From: SYFI01 sp046095485
GTDB lineage: Bacteria > Actinomycetota > Thermoleophilia > Miltoncostaeales > Miltoncostaeaceae
Assembly: GCA_046095485.1 (NCBI GenBank)
Contig: JBJTJN010000097.1
Span: 1-24,099, forward strand
Length of the DNA: 24,099 nt
Direction of reading: 5' to 3'
The notes below the pieces were generated by a model. That model did no database searches. It saw only the letters and a program-made list of their open reading frames with translations, and was not told where the DNA came from. This document shows, one piece after another, positions 1 through 9,237 of this stretch; position 1 is the first letter of the stretch; each line of letters starts with the position of its first letter. The position numbers and the translations under genes are program-made.

Positions 1-924
1 GTTGCGCCGGCTCCACGCGATGTACACCGGCGCCTCGTAGCCGGGCACCAGGCGCTTGTAGCTGTTCACCCACTGCGCGAACACGCACGAGAGCTCGCGG
101 GCGTGGCGCAGCTGCCCGGCGATGAACGCCTTGGCGTCGGCAGAGAGCAGGTACTCATCCGACGGGTCGAAGAACGCGTTGCTCTCGCCGCGGAACAGGC
201 TCTGGTGCGTGTGCATTCCTGAGCCGTTCTCGTCGGCCAGCGGCTTGGGCATGAATGTGGCGTAGATGCCGTTGCGGTGCGCGACCTCCTTCACCACCGT
301 GCGGTAGGTCATGACATTGTCGGCCATGCGCAGGGCGTCGTCGAACCGCATGTCGATCTCGTGCTGGCTCGGCGCCACCTCGTGGTGTGAGTACTCCACG
401 TGGATCCCCATGGCCTCCAGCGCCAGCACGGTCTCGCGGCGAAGGTCGCTGGCGGCGTCGAGCGTGGTGAGGTCGAAGTACCCGCCGCGATCGAGCGGCT
501 CGGTGCCCGAGGAGTCCTTGAAGTAGAAGAACTCCAGCTCGGGGCCCAGGTAGAAGTGGTCGTACCCCATGCCCCGCGCGCGCTCCAGCGCCCGGCGAAG
601 GATCTGCCGGGGGTCGCCCTCATACGGCTCGCCGGTGGGCAGCTGGATGTCGCAGAACATCCGCGCCACGCCCTGCTCGGTGGGCCGGTAGGGCAGCACC
701 GCGAAGGTCTCGGGGTCGGGCATGGCGATCATGTCCGACTCCTCGATGGCGTTGAAGCCGGTGATCGACGAGCCGTCGAAGCCCATGCCGCTCTCCATCG
801 CGGCCGGAAGCTCCTCGCGGGTGACCGCGAAGCTCTTCAGCTGGCCCAGGATGTCCGTGAACCAGAACCGGATGAACTTGATGTCGCGCTCTTCGACCAG
901 CGCCAGGATCTCGTCGCGTGTCAT
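1..924 (-). CDS. glnA: Glutamine synthetase type I (GlnA), 3' end cut by the window edge
   Basis: This gene makes glutamine from glutamate, ammonia and ATP in the cytoplasm. The first 308 residues are present and read MTRDEILALVEERDIKFIRF from an ATG at 924; the reading frame is open to base 1. Family marks seen are the beta-grasp N-terminal domain with FDGSSITGF (about residues 41-49), the catalytic-domain LGPELEFF with the metal-binding Glu, EYSHHEVAPSQHE, and NGSGMHTHQS, the ATP/metal-binding signature of GSI enzymes. The C-terminal third, including the region where an adenylylation Tyr would lie, is outside the window. No good Shine-Dalgarno site precedes the ATG; instead a short upstream ORF ends on it (ATGA overlap), so translational coupling is likely. 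It lies 144 nt downstream of the type III enzyme on the same strand, probably in one transcript. Family assignment is secure; which GlnA paralogue it is cannot be told. Confidence 0.95.
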   Translation of the reverse strand, partial: MTRDEILALVEERDIKFIRFWFTDILGQLKSFAVTREELPAAMESGMGFDGSSITGFNAIEESDMIAMPDPETFAVLPYRPTEQGVARMFCDIQLPTGEPYEGDPRQILRRALERARGMGYDHFYLGPELEFFYFKDSSGTEPLDRGGYFDLTTLDAASDLRRETVLALEAMGIHVEYSHHEVAPSQHEIDMRFDDALRMADNVMTYRTVVKEVAHRNGIYATFMPKPLADENGSGMHTHQSLFRGESNAFFDPSDEYLLSADAKAFIAGQLRHARELSCVFAQWVNSYKRLVPGYEAPVYIAWSRRN

Positions 925-992
925 GGGGCGAACCTACCGGACCCGCGGGCCTCAACGCCGAAGGGGCCGGATCTTCGCGGTCGGACCTCCAT
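921..992 (-). CDS. Candidate leader peptide (23 codons) overlapping the glnA start
   Basis: On the minus strand an ATG at 992 is preceded by GGAGG with a 7-nt spacer, the best ribosome-binding site in this gap. It opens a frame reading MEVRPRRSGPFGVEARGSGR then FAP, and ends at a TGA whose first two bases are the TG of the glnA ATG (ATGA). The peptide is rich in Arg, Gly and Pro and contains no Gln, so it does not look like a glutamine-sensing attenuator peptide. Its codons run through one arm of a perfect 16-bp inverted repeat, so a translating ribosome would open that stem. It may deliver ribosomes to glnA, which lacks its own good site. It could also be a chance ORF; only position, ribosome-binding site and overlap support it. 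Confidence 0.45.
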   Translation of the reverse strand: MEVRPRRSGPFGVEARGSGRFAP

Positions 993-1027
993 GAACGGTC
1001 CTCCCCACGAAATCCGGCCCCTTCGGC
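957..1027 (-). promoter_or_regulatory. Perfect 16-bp inverted repeat between the GSIII and glnA genes
   Basis: GCCGAAGGGGCCGGAT at 957-972 is the exact reverse complement of 1012-1027, separated by 39 nt. Inside the loop a smaller dyad, GGACC (983-987) and GGTCC (997-1001), brackets the start codon of the small leader ORF. In the minus-strand transcript the order is arm, Shine-Dalgarno, leader start codon, second arm. No U-run follows either arm, so it does not look like a simple intrinsic terminator. A translation-controlled stem, an RNA-processing site or a dispersed palindrome are all possible. Confidence 0.6.
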
Positions 1028-1068
1028 TGCGCCCCGTGGTGCGGTGGGCGCCCCTGCCTCGCTCCTCG

Positions 1069-3219
<2,151 letters not shown>

Positions 3220-3462
3220 GAGTGGTCAGGTCCTCCTGAGATCGTTCGCGCGCGGCGAATGGGCGGGTGGTAGTGCCCCCGGGAACGCCGCGAACACCGG
3301 ATTTCGGTCATCCGGCTGGCGGAGAATACGGCTGCAAGGCCATCTGGGGCGTTCTCGCGGGGGCCAAGACTTCGCGCGCGGGCCTTGTGCACGGGGACAA
3401 TCCCGTTGCGAGAGGCCCCGTGAGGGCTTGCCCGACCCCCCCGGCTCCTTCATGCTTGTGCA
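3220..3462. promoter_or_regulatory. Divergent control region between GSIII and the PucR-type regulator
   Basis: This 243-nt gap must hold the promoters of both divergent genes. Three dyads are visible: TCAGG/CCTGA at 3226-3239, which encloses the GSIII ribosome-binding site; CCGGAT-N7-ATCCGG at 3297-3315; and ACGGG-N6-CCCGT at 3391-3406. For the plus strand, TTGCCC (3428-3433), a 17-nt spacer and CATGCT (3451-3456) end 6 nt before the regulator's GTG, so that gene may be leaderless. The -10 match is poor. The two more distal dyads are the places to look for operator function; no binding site is established. Confidence 0.4.
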
Positions 3463-5124
3463 GTGTCCACCCGCACCAAGCGCGCATCCGTCGCGCCAGA
3501 GGGGGCCGCGTCCGGCGCACCCGGCGGGCGTCCGCTTGCCGAGATACTCGCGCTGCCGGCGTTCGAGGGCGCGGCGGTGGCGCCCGCAGGCGGCGCCGAG
3601 GGCGTGAGCGTGCTGGCGGTGGTGCTGGACGACCCATCGGCCCCGCCGCAGGACCAGGCGCTGCTGGTGTCGCCCGGGGGGGTGCCCAAGCCGCTGCCGG
3701 CGGGGGTGGTGGCGGTGGTCACGCGCGCGGCGGTGTCGGGCAAGCCGCGCGTGCCGGTGATCGTCAGTCCGGAGGACCGGCCGTGGGCCGAGGTGGTGGC
3801 GGCCGCGCACGCGCACCTGTCGGGCCAGGCGCGCGAGATCGAGGCGCGCGCGGCGCTTCGCCGGGTGCTCATCGCGGGGCTCGGCACGCCGGGCATCGCC
3901 GAGGCCGCGGCCGAGGTGCTTGGGGCGCCCGTGGCGATCCTCGATGAGTCCCGCGACGTGCTCGGCACCTCTGGCCTCACCGATGCGCGCGACGACGCCT
4001 TGGGCGACGCCATCGAGGCCGCCCGCACCCACGGGCCGGCGTCGCTGCTCGGGCCGTTCACCGAGGCGGGCATCAAGGGGGCGCACATCGTGCGGCTGAG
4101 CAGCCCCGGGGTGGATGACCTGCCGGGCGTGCTCGTGGCGTGGGGCGCCACGCCGTCGGCCGACGACCCCGCGCTGCTGGCGCTGGCCGACGCCCTGCTG
4201 GTGGAGCGCCGCCGCGAGGTCACCCGCGTGGACACCGCGGCGCGCCTTCGCGGCGAGCTCATCGAGGAGCTCCTGGCCGGCGAGGTGGTGAGCCGCGAGT
4301 CGCTGGTGCGTCGCGCCCGTCACCTGGGCGCCGACCTCACGAATGGTGCGGTGGCCCTGGTGGGCACGCTGCACGACCCGCACGACGAGGGCCGGGTGAT
4401 CAGCGACCCCCGGCTCATCCGCCGCTTCATGCAGCAGACGCGCGGGGTGCTGGAGCTCCACTGGCCCAAGGCGCTGGTCGATTGGCACGAGGGCCTGCTG
4501 GTGGTGCTGCTTCCCAACCGGGCCGAGGGTGAGGACGGCGAGAGCGCCGAGGAGCTCTCGCACACGCTGGCCCGCCGGCTGCTGGCGGCCACCGGGCCCA
4601 CGGTGCCCGGCCTCACGCTCACGCTCGCCCTGTCACGCCAGCAGGACGACCCCGAGCGCCTGGGGTCGGCCATCGATGAGGCCCAGCTCGCGCTGTCCAT
4701 CGGCGAGAAGCTCGGCCGCGCCGGCGAGGTGGTCACCTTCGAGGAGACCGGCACCTACAAGCTGTTGTTCCAGGTGTTCGCCGACCGGCCCGAGGAGCTC
4801 GAGGCCTTCTACGAGCAGACCATGGCGCCGCTGGTGCGCTACGACGAGCAGTACCAGACCGAGCTCGTTGGCACGGTGGCCACCTACCTCGATCTCGACT
4901 GCAACCTCGCCGCCACGGCGCAGACGCTCTACACGCACCGGCACACCATCCGCTACCGGCTCGATCGCATCACCGAGCTCGCGGGGCTCGACATCGGCAA
5001 GACCGACGATCGCGAGAAGCTCTCGCTCGGCCTCAAGGCCATGCGCCTGCTCGGTCGCAAGGTGGCCCCGCCCATGCGCGAGAAGCCCCAGCACGGCACC
5101 AAGGCCGGGCGGGGCAAGGGCTAG
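3463..5124 (+). CDS. PucR/CdaR-family transcriptional regulator
   Basis: A 553-residue cytoplasmic DNA-binding protein. The end carries the PucR-type helix-turn-helix (about residues 470-530): YLDLDCNLAATAQTLYTHRH followed by TIRYRLDRITELAGLDI, where the second part is the typical recognition-helix region. Residues about 22-120 resemble the N-terminal PucR sensor region, about 125-265 look GAF-like, and about 285-440 (HLGADLTNGAVALVGTLHD onward) fit the CdaR GGDEF-like domain. The GTG at 3463 is the first usable in-frame start and has no Shine-Dalgarno. It is divergent from the GSIII-glnA pair, which suggests it regulates nitrogen assimilation in response to a small molecule. The ligand is not predictable from sequence. 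The C-terminal tail beyond the helix-turn-helix is basic. Family call is strong; target genes are inferred from position only. Confidence 0.85.
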   Translation: MSTRTKRASVAPEGAASGAPGGRPLAEILALPAFEGAAVAPAGGAEGVSVLAVVLDDPSAPPQDQALLVSPGGVPKPLPAGVVAVVTRAAVSGKPRVPVIVSPEDRPWAEVVAAAHAHLSGQAREIEARAALRRVLIAGLGTPGIAEAAAEVLGAPVAILDESRDVLGTSGLTDARDDALGDAIEAARTHGPASLLGPFTEAGIKGAHIVRLSSPGVDDLPGVLVAWGATPSADDPALLALADALLVERRREVTRVDTAARLRGELIEELLAGEVVSRESLVRRARHLGADLTNGAVALVGTLHDPHDEGRVISDPRLIRRFMQQTRGVLELHWPKALVDWHEGLLVVLLPNRAEGEDGESAEELSHTLARRLLAATGPTVPGLTLTLALSRQQDDPERLGSAIDEAQLALSIGEKLGRAGEVVTFEETGTYKLLFQVFADRPEELEAFYEQTMAPLVRYDEQYQTELVGTVATYLDLDCNLAATAQTLYTHRHTIRYRLDRITELAGLDIGKTDDREKLSLGLKAMRLLGRKVAPPMREKPQHGTKAGRGKG

Positions 5125-5126
5125 GG

Positions 5127-5366
5127 CTAGGGCCGCCGCTCGGGCACTGCCGCTGGAACGGCGATGTAATCGGCGTGGTGGCAGGGCTCGGGGATGGGCA
5201 AGCCATCCTCCCTCATTACCTCCACGTACGCGGTGACGGCCTCATGCATGCGCGCCTCCACCTCGGCGCGCGTGCGGCCGAGGGCAAAGGCCCCTTCCAG
5301 ATCGGGGGAGTACGCACCCCACGCTCCGTCGTCACCCTGCTCGTAGATCACGAGGTACTTGGTCAT
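5127..5366 (-). CDS. hicB: HicB-like antitoxin
   Basis: A 79-residue protein with the HicB fold pattern: MTKYLVIYEQGDDGAWGAYS, PDLEGAFALGRTRAEVEARM, then HEAVTAYVEVMREDGLPIPE. The Y-S-P-D-L-x-G segment and the helix ending in GLPIPEP are typical. It should bind and neutralise the HicA mRNA interferase. No C-terminal DNA-binding helix-turn-helix or ribbon-helix-helix follows the fold (it ends AVPERRP), so this is a short HicB and autoregulation may need another mechanism. Its ATG overlaps the hicA stop by 4 nt (ATGA), giving the usual toxin-first, co-translated order. It is convergent with the PucR-type gene, with 2 nt between the stops. Confidence 0.88.
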   Translation of the reverse strand: MTKYLVIYEQGDDGAWGAYSPDLEGAFALGRTRAEVEARMHEAVTAYVEVMREDGLPIPEPCHHADYIAVPAAVPERRP

Positions 5367-5563
5367 CGCAGGTAATCCATTCCCGTCTGACGTCTGATGG
5401 CTGCAAGCGTCTGGACATGGACGATATCGGAGTCCCGCCCGGCGACAACAGTGCGCCGCCTGCCATCCGGAGATGCCCAGATCTCGTGAGAGCCCCGCTG
5501 CCGACGCTTGGTCCAGCCCTCACGGATGAGGTTTGAGCGCACGGCCTTGTCGGTCATCGGCAT
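5363..5563 (-). CDS. hicA: HicA-like mRNA interferase toxin
   Basis: A 66-residue protein from the ATG at 5563 (MPMTDKAVRSNLIREGWTKR...). HicA toxins are double-stranded-RNA-binding-fold RNases that cleave mRNA. The catalytic His sits in RRQRGSHEIW at residue 26, followed by the strand pair TVVAGRDSDIVHVQTLAAIR. It ends QTGMDYLR, close to the family's length. An upstream in-frame start at 5605 would add 14 residues unlike the family; ATG 5557 is also possible. ATG 5563 is preferred because TACCGT (5571-5576, minus) lies exactly 7 nt upstream, as at other probable leaderless genes here, and there is no Shine-Dalgarno. It overlaps hicB by 4 nt. It sits alone between the nitrogen locus and pabBC, fitting an acquired module. 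Confidence 0.85.
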   Translation of the reverse strand: MPMTDKAVRSNLIREGWTKRRQRGSHEIWASPDGRRRTVVAGRDSDIVHVQTLAAIRRQTGMDYLR

Positions 5564-5632
5564 GCAGCCGACGGTAGGTGCGCGCGACACCCGCAGGGCG
5601 CACACCCTGTGCCGACTTCGTGCCGGGTTGGT

Positions 5633-5645
5633 TAGGTGCCTGACA
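5633..5645. repeat. GGTGCCTGACACC near-palindrome
   Basis: A 13-nt near-palindrome with 4-bp arms GGTG/CACC, in the sequence GTTAGGTGCCTGACACCGGG, lies in the gap between hicA and pabC. It resembles the short palindromic units scattered through many high-GC genomes. Only one copy is seen in this window, so its repeat nature is a guess from form. Confidence 0.25.
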
Positions 5646-5659
5646 CCGGGGTTTGGGGG

Positions 5660-6463
5660 CTAGGCCCAGCCTCCCGCGCGGGCGAAGGCCTCCTTCAGGC
5701 GCAGGCTGATGGGGCCCGGGGTGCCGTCGCGCACCGGTATGCCGTCCACGGCGAGCACCGGGGTGAGGCCCGCGAGGCCGTTGCTCAGGAACATCTCGTC
5801 GGCGTTGCGCCATTCGGCCTCGGCGATGTGGCGTACGTCGATGGGGATGCCCTCGGCCTCGGCGGCCTCGAGCAGCAGGTCGCGGGTGACGCCGCCCAGG
5901 ATCCCCTCGACCGGCGGGGTGAGCAGCGTGCCGCCCGCCACGATGAACACGTTGGCGGCGTCCGACTCGCCCAGGTACCCCACGTCGTCCAGCAGCAGCG
6001 CATGGTCGGCGCCGGCCTCCACCGCGCGCCGGTGCGCCAGCCGGTGCGCGGCGTACGACAGCGTCTTGTGCTCGCGGATCTCCTCGCCCGGCCACCAGGT
6101 GCCGATGAGGCTGGTGACTGTCACCCCGGGTGCCGGATTCGGCTCATATGCAGTGATTTCCACCAGCAGGGTGGGGTGGGGGGTGACTGTCACCCTCACG
6201 CGGTGCACGCCCGGGTCGACCTTCGCCATGCACTCGGCCAGCGCGGCGCGGATGTCGGCCTCGGATGGCGCGGGGTCGAACCCCAGGGCCGCGATCGACT
6301 GCATCAGGCGCGCCAGGTGGCGGTCGATCAGCGGTATGCGCCCGTGCTCGGCGCGCATGGTCTCGAACAGGCCGTCGCCCCAGCGCACGCCCGGGTCGGT
6401 GATGGGCAGGGCCGCCTCGTCGGGCGGCACCAGGCCGCCGTCCAGCCACACCACGTGGCTCAC
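5660..6463 (-). CDS. pabC: Aminodeoxychorismate lyase (PabC), class IV aminotransferase fold
   Basis: A 267-residue PLP enzyme predicted to convert 4-amino-4-deoxychorismate to p-aminobenzoate and pyruvate for folate synthesis. Fold-type IV marks: VRWGDGLFETMRAEHGRIPL (about 26-45), the PLP-binding Lys133 in EHKTLSYAAHRLAHRRA, GYLGESDAANVFIV (about 162-175) with the cofactor-contacting Glu166, and EMFLSNGLAGLTPV. The GTG start at 6463 overlaps the pabB stop (GTGA), so the two are translationally coupled. Fold-type IV also includes branched-chain and D-amino acid aminotransferases, but the direct overlap with a Lys-containing PabB makes the lyase role the best reading. An open frame continues upstream of the GTG only as a shadow of pabB. 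Confidence 0.9.
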   Translation of the reverse strand: MSHVVWLDGGLVPPDEAALPITDPGVRWGDGLFETMRAEHGRIPLIDRHLARLMQSIAALGFDPAPSEADIRAALAECMAKVDPGVHRVRVTVTPHPTLLVEITAYEPNPAPGVTVTSLIGTWWPGEEIREHKTLSYAAHRLAHRRAVEAGADHALLLDDVGYLGESDAANVFIVAGGTLLTPPVEGILGGVTRDLLLEAAEAEGIPIDVRHIAEAEWRNADEMFLSNGLAGLTPVLAVDGIPVRDGTPGPISLRLKEAFARAGGWA

Positions 6464-7755
6464 GGCGCGGTGGATCCCATGGCAGCGAGGAACGGCGCGG
6501 CCTTGCGCCAGGCCTCCTCGCGCTCGGCCACCGGGTGGCTGTCCCACACGATCGCCCCGCCCGACCAGTACTGCGCGCGCGGCACGCCCCGGGGCACCCA
6601 CGCGGTGCGGATGGTCACCGAGGCATCGAGCGACCCATCGGTGCCCACGGCCACCACGCTGCCGAAGGCCGGCCCACGGCCCACGGGCTCGATCTCGCGG
6701 ATCACCTCGAGCGCGCGCACCTTGGGCGCACCGGTGACCGACCCCGCCGGGAACACCGCGCGCAGCACATCGGCCGGCCCGACGTCGGGCCGCAGTCGCG
6801 CGCTCACCCGGCTCACCATGTGGTCGGCATAGGCGGTGACCAGCGGGCCCATGAGGCTCGGCACCGACACCCCGCCGGGCTCGGCGATGCGCCCCAGGTC
6901 GTTGCGCACCAGGTCGACGATCATCACGTGCTCGGCACGGTCCTTGGTGCTGGCGGTGAGGGCCAGGAAGTCGCCGGGGGCAGCAGTGCCCTTGATGGGC
7001 TCGCTCCAGGCGGTGACCCCATCGCTGGCCACCATGCGCTCGGGCGACGCCGAGATGATCGTGCCCTCGGGCATGTCGATGTAGGCGCGGTGCGGAGCGG
7101 GGCCGGCGGCGCCCCACAGCGCGCGGGCCAGGGCGGCAGGGCCGGCAGTCCACTCGGCATCCAGCCGCTGCACGATGTTCACCTGGTACACGTCGCCGGC
7201 GCGAATCAGCTCGCGCGCGTGATCCACCGCGGCCTCGTACATCGCACCGGGAAGAGACGAGCGCACGTCGCTGCCCGGCGGCGGCACGCGCGGCAGGGCA
7301 CCGGCGCGGGCGTGCATGGCCTCCATCAGGGCGTCGGCCTCGGGCCCCGGGCGCTCGGCCACCAGCGTGGCGCGGCCGTCGTCGTCGTCGATCACGATCA
7401 CGGCCGGGTAGCGCGCGATCGCCCCGGCGGGCGGCCCGGCCTCGTCGGGCGGGGATCCCGGCAGCAGTTCCACCGTTCCTGCCAGGCGGTCGGCCAGCAG
7501 GCCGATCCATCCGCCCGCCATGGGGTCGGCGGCGGGCCCGGCCGCGGCCGGCGGGCGGCGCAGGGCATCCCATACCGATGCCCCCGTGGCCACCTCGTCG
7601 GGGCACGCGGCCACGATGGTGCGGCCCAGGTGGCGCACCAGCGCAGGGGAGTCGAGGTGCAGCACGGCGGCCAGCAGGGCGTCGGGGGAGACCCGCGAGG
7701 CGAGCGGGATCGCCACCGGAGCGTGCGTGCGTGAGACAATGCGGGCCTCGGGCAT
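6460..7755 (-). CDS. pabB: Aminodeoxychorismate synthase component I (PabB)
   Basis: A 431-residue chorismate-utilising enzyme that aminates chorismate to aminodeoxychorismate. The motif PIKGT at 253-257 carries Lys255; in this superfamily Lys here marks PabB, whereas anthranilate synthase TrpE has Ala. Other family motifs are GDVYQVNIVQRL (188-199), DLVRNDLGRI (281-290), FPAGSVTGAPK (335-345) and the closing YWSGGAIVWDSHPVAEREEA. The N-terminal half is short and divergent. The ATG at 7755 has no Shine-Dalgarno, but TAGCGT (7764-7769, minus) lies 8 nt upstream, suggesting a leaderless mRNA. No glutaminase subunit PabA is in the window; it may be elsewhere, perhaps shared with tryptophan synthesis. 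It is divergent from the acidic hypothetical gene at 7810. Confidence 0.92.
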   Translation of the reverse strand: MPEARIVSRTHAPVAIPLASRVSPDALLAAVLHLDSPALVRHLGRTIVAACPDEVATGASVWDALRRPPAAAGPAADPMAGGWIGLLADRLAGTVELLPGSPPDEAGPPAGAIARYPAVIVIDDDDGRATLVAERPGPEADALMEAMHARAGALPRVPPPGSDVRSSLPGAMYEAAVDHARELIRAGDVYQVNIVQRLDAEWTAGPAALARALWGAAGPAPHRAYIDMPEGTIISASPERMVASDGVTAWSEPIKGTAAPGDFLALTASTKDRAEHVMIVDLVRNDLGRIAEPGGVSVPSLMGPLVTAYADHMVSRVSARLRPDVGPADVLRAVFPAGSVTGAPKVRALEVIREIEPVGRGPAFGSVVAVGTDGSLDASVTIRTAWVPRGVPRAQYWSGGAIVWDSHPVAEREEAWRKAAPFLAAMGSTAP

Positions 7756-7809
7756 CGCCCGCGACGCTACACAACGGCGACGCCATACAACGACGAGAGG
7801 TTTCCCCAC

Positions 7810-8367
7810 GTGCGCCACACCATCGCCTTCCAGGCCACCGCGTTCCAGGCCGCCCCGGTCGACGTGCAGATCGAGGTCCCCGAGGGCGAGGAGGGGCCGA
7901 CCCCCGACCAGATCCCCTCGGCCATCATCGTGTTCCTCGGCGGGCCGTCGGTGCAGGCCAGCGCGTTCGTGAGCCAGCAGGACGCCGAGAACCTCATGGG
8001 GGCCTTCACCCAGGCCGAGCCCATGCGCGGCGACATGCCGCCCGAGGCCCAGGCGTGGGAGCCCGAGGAGACCGTCATGCCGGCGGCCATGCTCTTCGGC
8101 GTCAACATCGAGAGCCTCGTGGGCGCGGCCGTCACCCCGCCGCACATGAACGACGAGGTGGGCATCGTGCCCCACTGGACGGTGCAGCTGCAGGACGCCG
8201 ACGGATCATCGGTGCAGGTGGCCATCTCCGACGCCCTGTGCGTCACCATCATCCGCGCGCTGTCGCAGATCGCCGCCGGCGAGCTGACCGACGGCGAGGA
8301 GGGCGATGAGGGCGCTGCGCTCAACGGCCTGGCCGATCCCGACTCGGTGGAGGACGCCGAGGAGTAG
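7810..8367 (+). CDS. Acidic hypothetical protein
   Basis: A 185-residue soluble protein I do not recognise. It starts with GTG preceded by GAGAGG and a 9-nt spacer. There is no signal peptide or membrane segment. It begins MRHTIAFQATAFQAAPVDVQ, has a hydrophobic strand-like core (PSAIIVFLGGPSVQASAFVS; PAAMLFGVNIESLVGAAV) and a central helix (SDALCVTIIRALSQIAAGEL), and closes with a strongly acidic tail (GELTDGEEGDEGAALNG... DSVEDAEE). The pattern suggests a small alpha/beta fold with a disordered acidic end. It is followed after 42 nt by a membrane protein on the same strand, so the two may be co-transcribed. Coding is supported by the ribosome-binding site, codon bias and a well-formed protein. 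Confidence 0.75.
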   Translation: MRHTIAFQATAFQAAPVDVQIEVPEGEEGPTPDQIPSAIIVFLGGPSVQASAFVSQQDAENLMGAFTQAEPMRGDMPPEAQAWEPEETVMPAAMLFGVNIESLVGAAVTPPHMNDEVGIVPHWTVQLQDADGSSVQVAISDALCVTIIRALSQIAAGELTDGEEGDEGAALNGLADPDSVEDAEE

Positions 8368-8409
8368 GCGCCGGCCCGGCGGGCTGCCCGCGGCGCCGCC
8401 AGCGATCCC

Positions 8410-9237
8410 ATGGACATCTTCGTCGACTTCACGTTCACGCCGCAGCGCTTCGCGGTGCTGTGCATGCTCGTGGGGTTCGTCGCCACCTTCGCGATCACGC
8501 GCATCATCACCCGGCGCATCCGCGCCGAGCGCGTGGCCGCCGAGGAGGCCGCCGCCAGCGGCGCGCCACCGCCTGCCGAGGAGGACGACGGCAAGGGCAA
8601 GGTCATCAAGGACATCGAGATCGGCGGCGTGCACATCCACCACCAGGTGTGGGGGATGCTGTTCATGCTGGCCGCCGGCATGCTGTCGTTCGCGTTCGAG
8701 TTCCGCAGCCCGTGGCTGCAGATGCTCGCCGTGGTGTTCGGCATCGGCGCGGCCCTGGTGCTCGACGAGTTCGCGCTCTTCCTTCACCTGGACGACGTCT
8801 ACTGGAGCCCCGAGGGCCAGAAGTCGGTGGACGCCATCCTCGCCACGATCCTCGTGATGACCGCGCTCATCCTGGGCGAGGGGCCGCTGGGCGTATCGCT
8901 GGCGAACGTGGATGACGCCCCGTGGGCCCTGGCCTACGCCATCGTCTTCAACCTGGTGCTGGTGGTGATCACCCTGGCGAAGGGGAAGATCATGATGGCG
9001 GCCATCGGCTTCTTCGTGCCGCTGGTGGCGCTGTTCGGCGCGGTGCGCCTGGCGCGGGTGCCCAGCTGGTGGGCGGGGCGCTTCTACGCCACGCGACCCA
9101 AGAAGCTCGACCGCGCCCAGCAGCGCGAGACGCGCCGCCGCGAGCGCATCGCCCGCATACGCGCGCGCCTGGCCGGCCACCCCGACCCGCCGCCCCTGGC
9201 GGCGGCCGACGAGGTCAGTTCTTCGCGATCAGGCTGA
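8410..9237 (+). CDS. Polytopic membrane protein with conserved-looking His/Asp/Glu motifs
   Basis: A 275-residue integral membrane protein. About six membrane segments are visible: 12-32, 80-97, 103-119, 140-157, 172-190 and 194-213. After the first segment comes a basic then acidic, Pro-rich cytoplasmic stretch. Polar motifs sit at membrane edges: GGVHIHHQVWG (72-82), VLDEFALFLHLDDVYW (117-132) and LGEGPLGVSL (155-164). Clusters of His, Asp and Glu near membranes are seen in metal-dependent intramembrane enzymes, but I cannot name a family or reaction. The C-terminal tail is highly basic (about residues 228-254). No Shine-Dalgarno precedes the ATG. The 3' end overlaps the convergent HAD gene by 23 nt. 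Confidence 0.8.
   Translation: MDIFVDFTFTPQRFAVLCMLVGFVATFAITRIITRRIRAERVAAEEAAASGAPPPAEEDDGKGKVIKDIEIGGVHIHHQVWGMLFMLAAGMLSFAFEFRSPWLQMLAVVFGIGAALVLDEFALFLHLDDVYWSPEGQKSVDAILATILVMTALILGEGPLGVSLANVDDAPWALAYAIVFNLVLVVITLAKGKIMMAAIGFFVPLVALFGAVRLARVPSWWAGRFYATRPKKLDRAQQRETRRRERIARIRARLAGHPDPPPLAAADEVSSSRSG

Noticed and set aside
925..1068. Glutamine riboswitch ahead of glnA
   Set aside because: The gap holds a simple long stem and a leader ORF; I could not find the compact multi-stem layout expected of known glutamine-binding RNAs.
5660..7786. 708-residue frame extending PabC upstream through pabB
   Set aside because: The upstream part is an out-of-frame reading of pabB; the real pabC start is the GTG overlapping the pabB stop. 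No PabB-PabC fusion is present.
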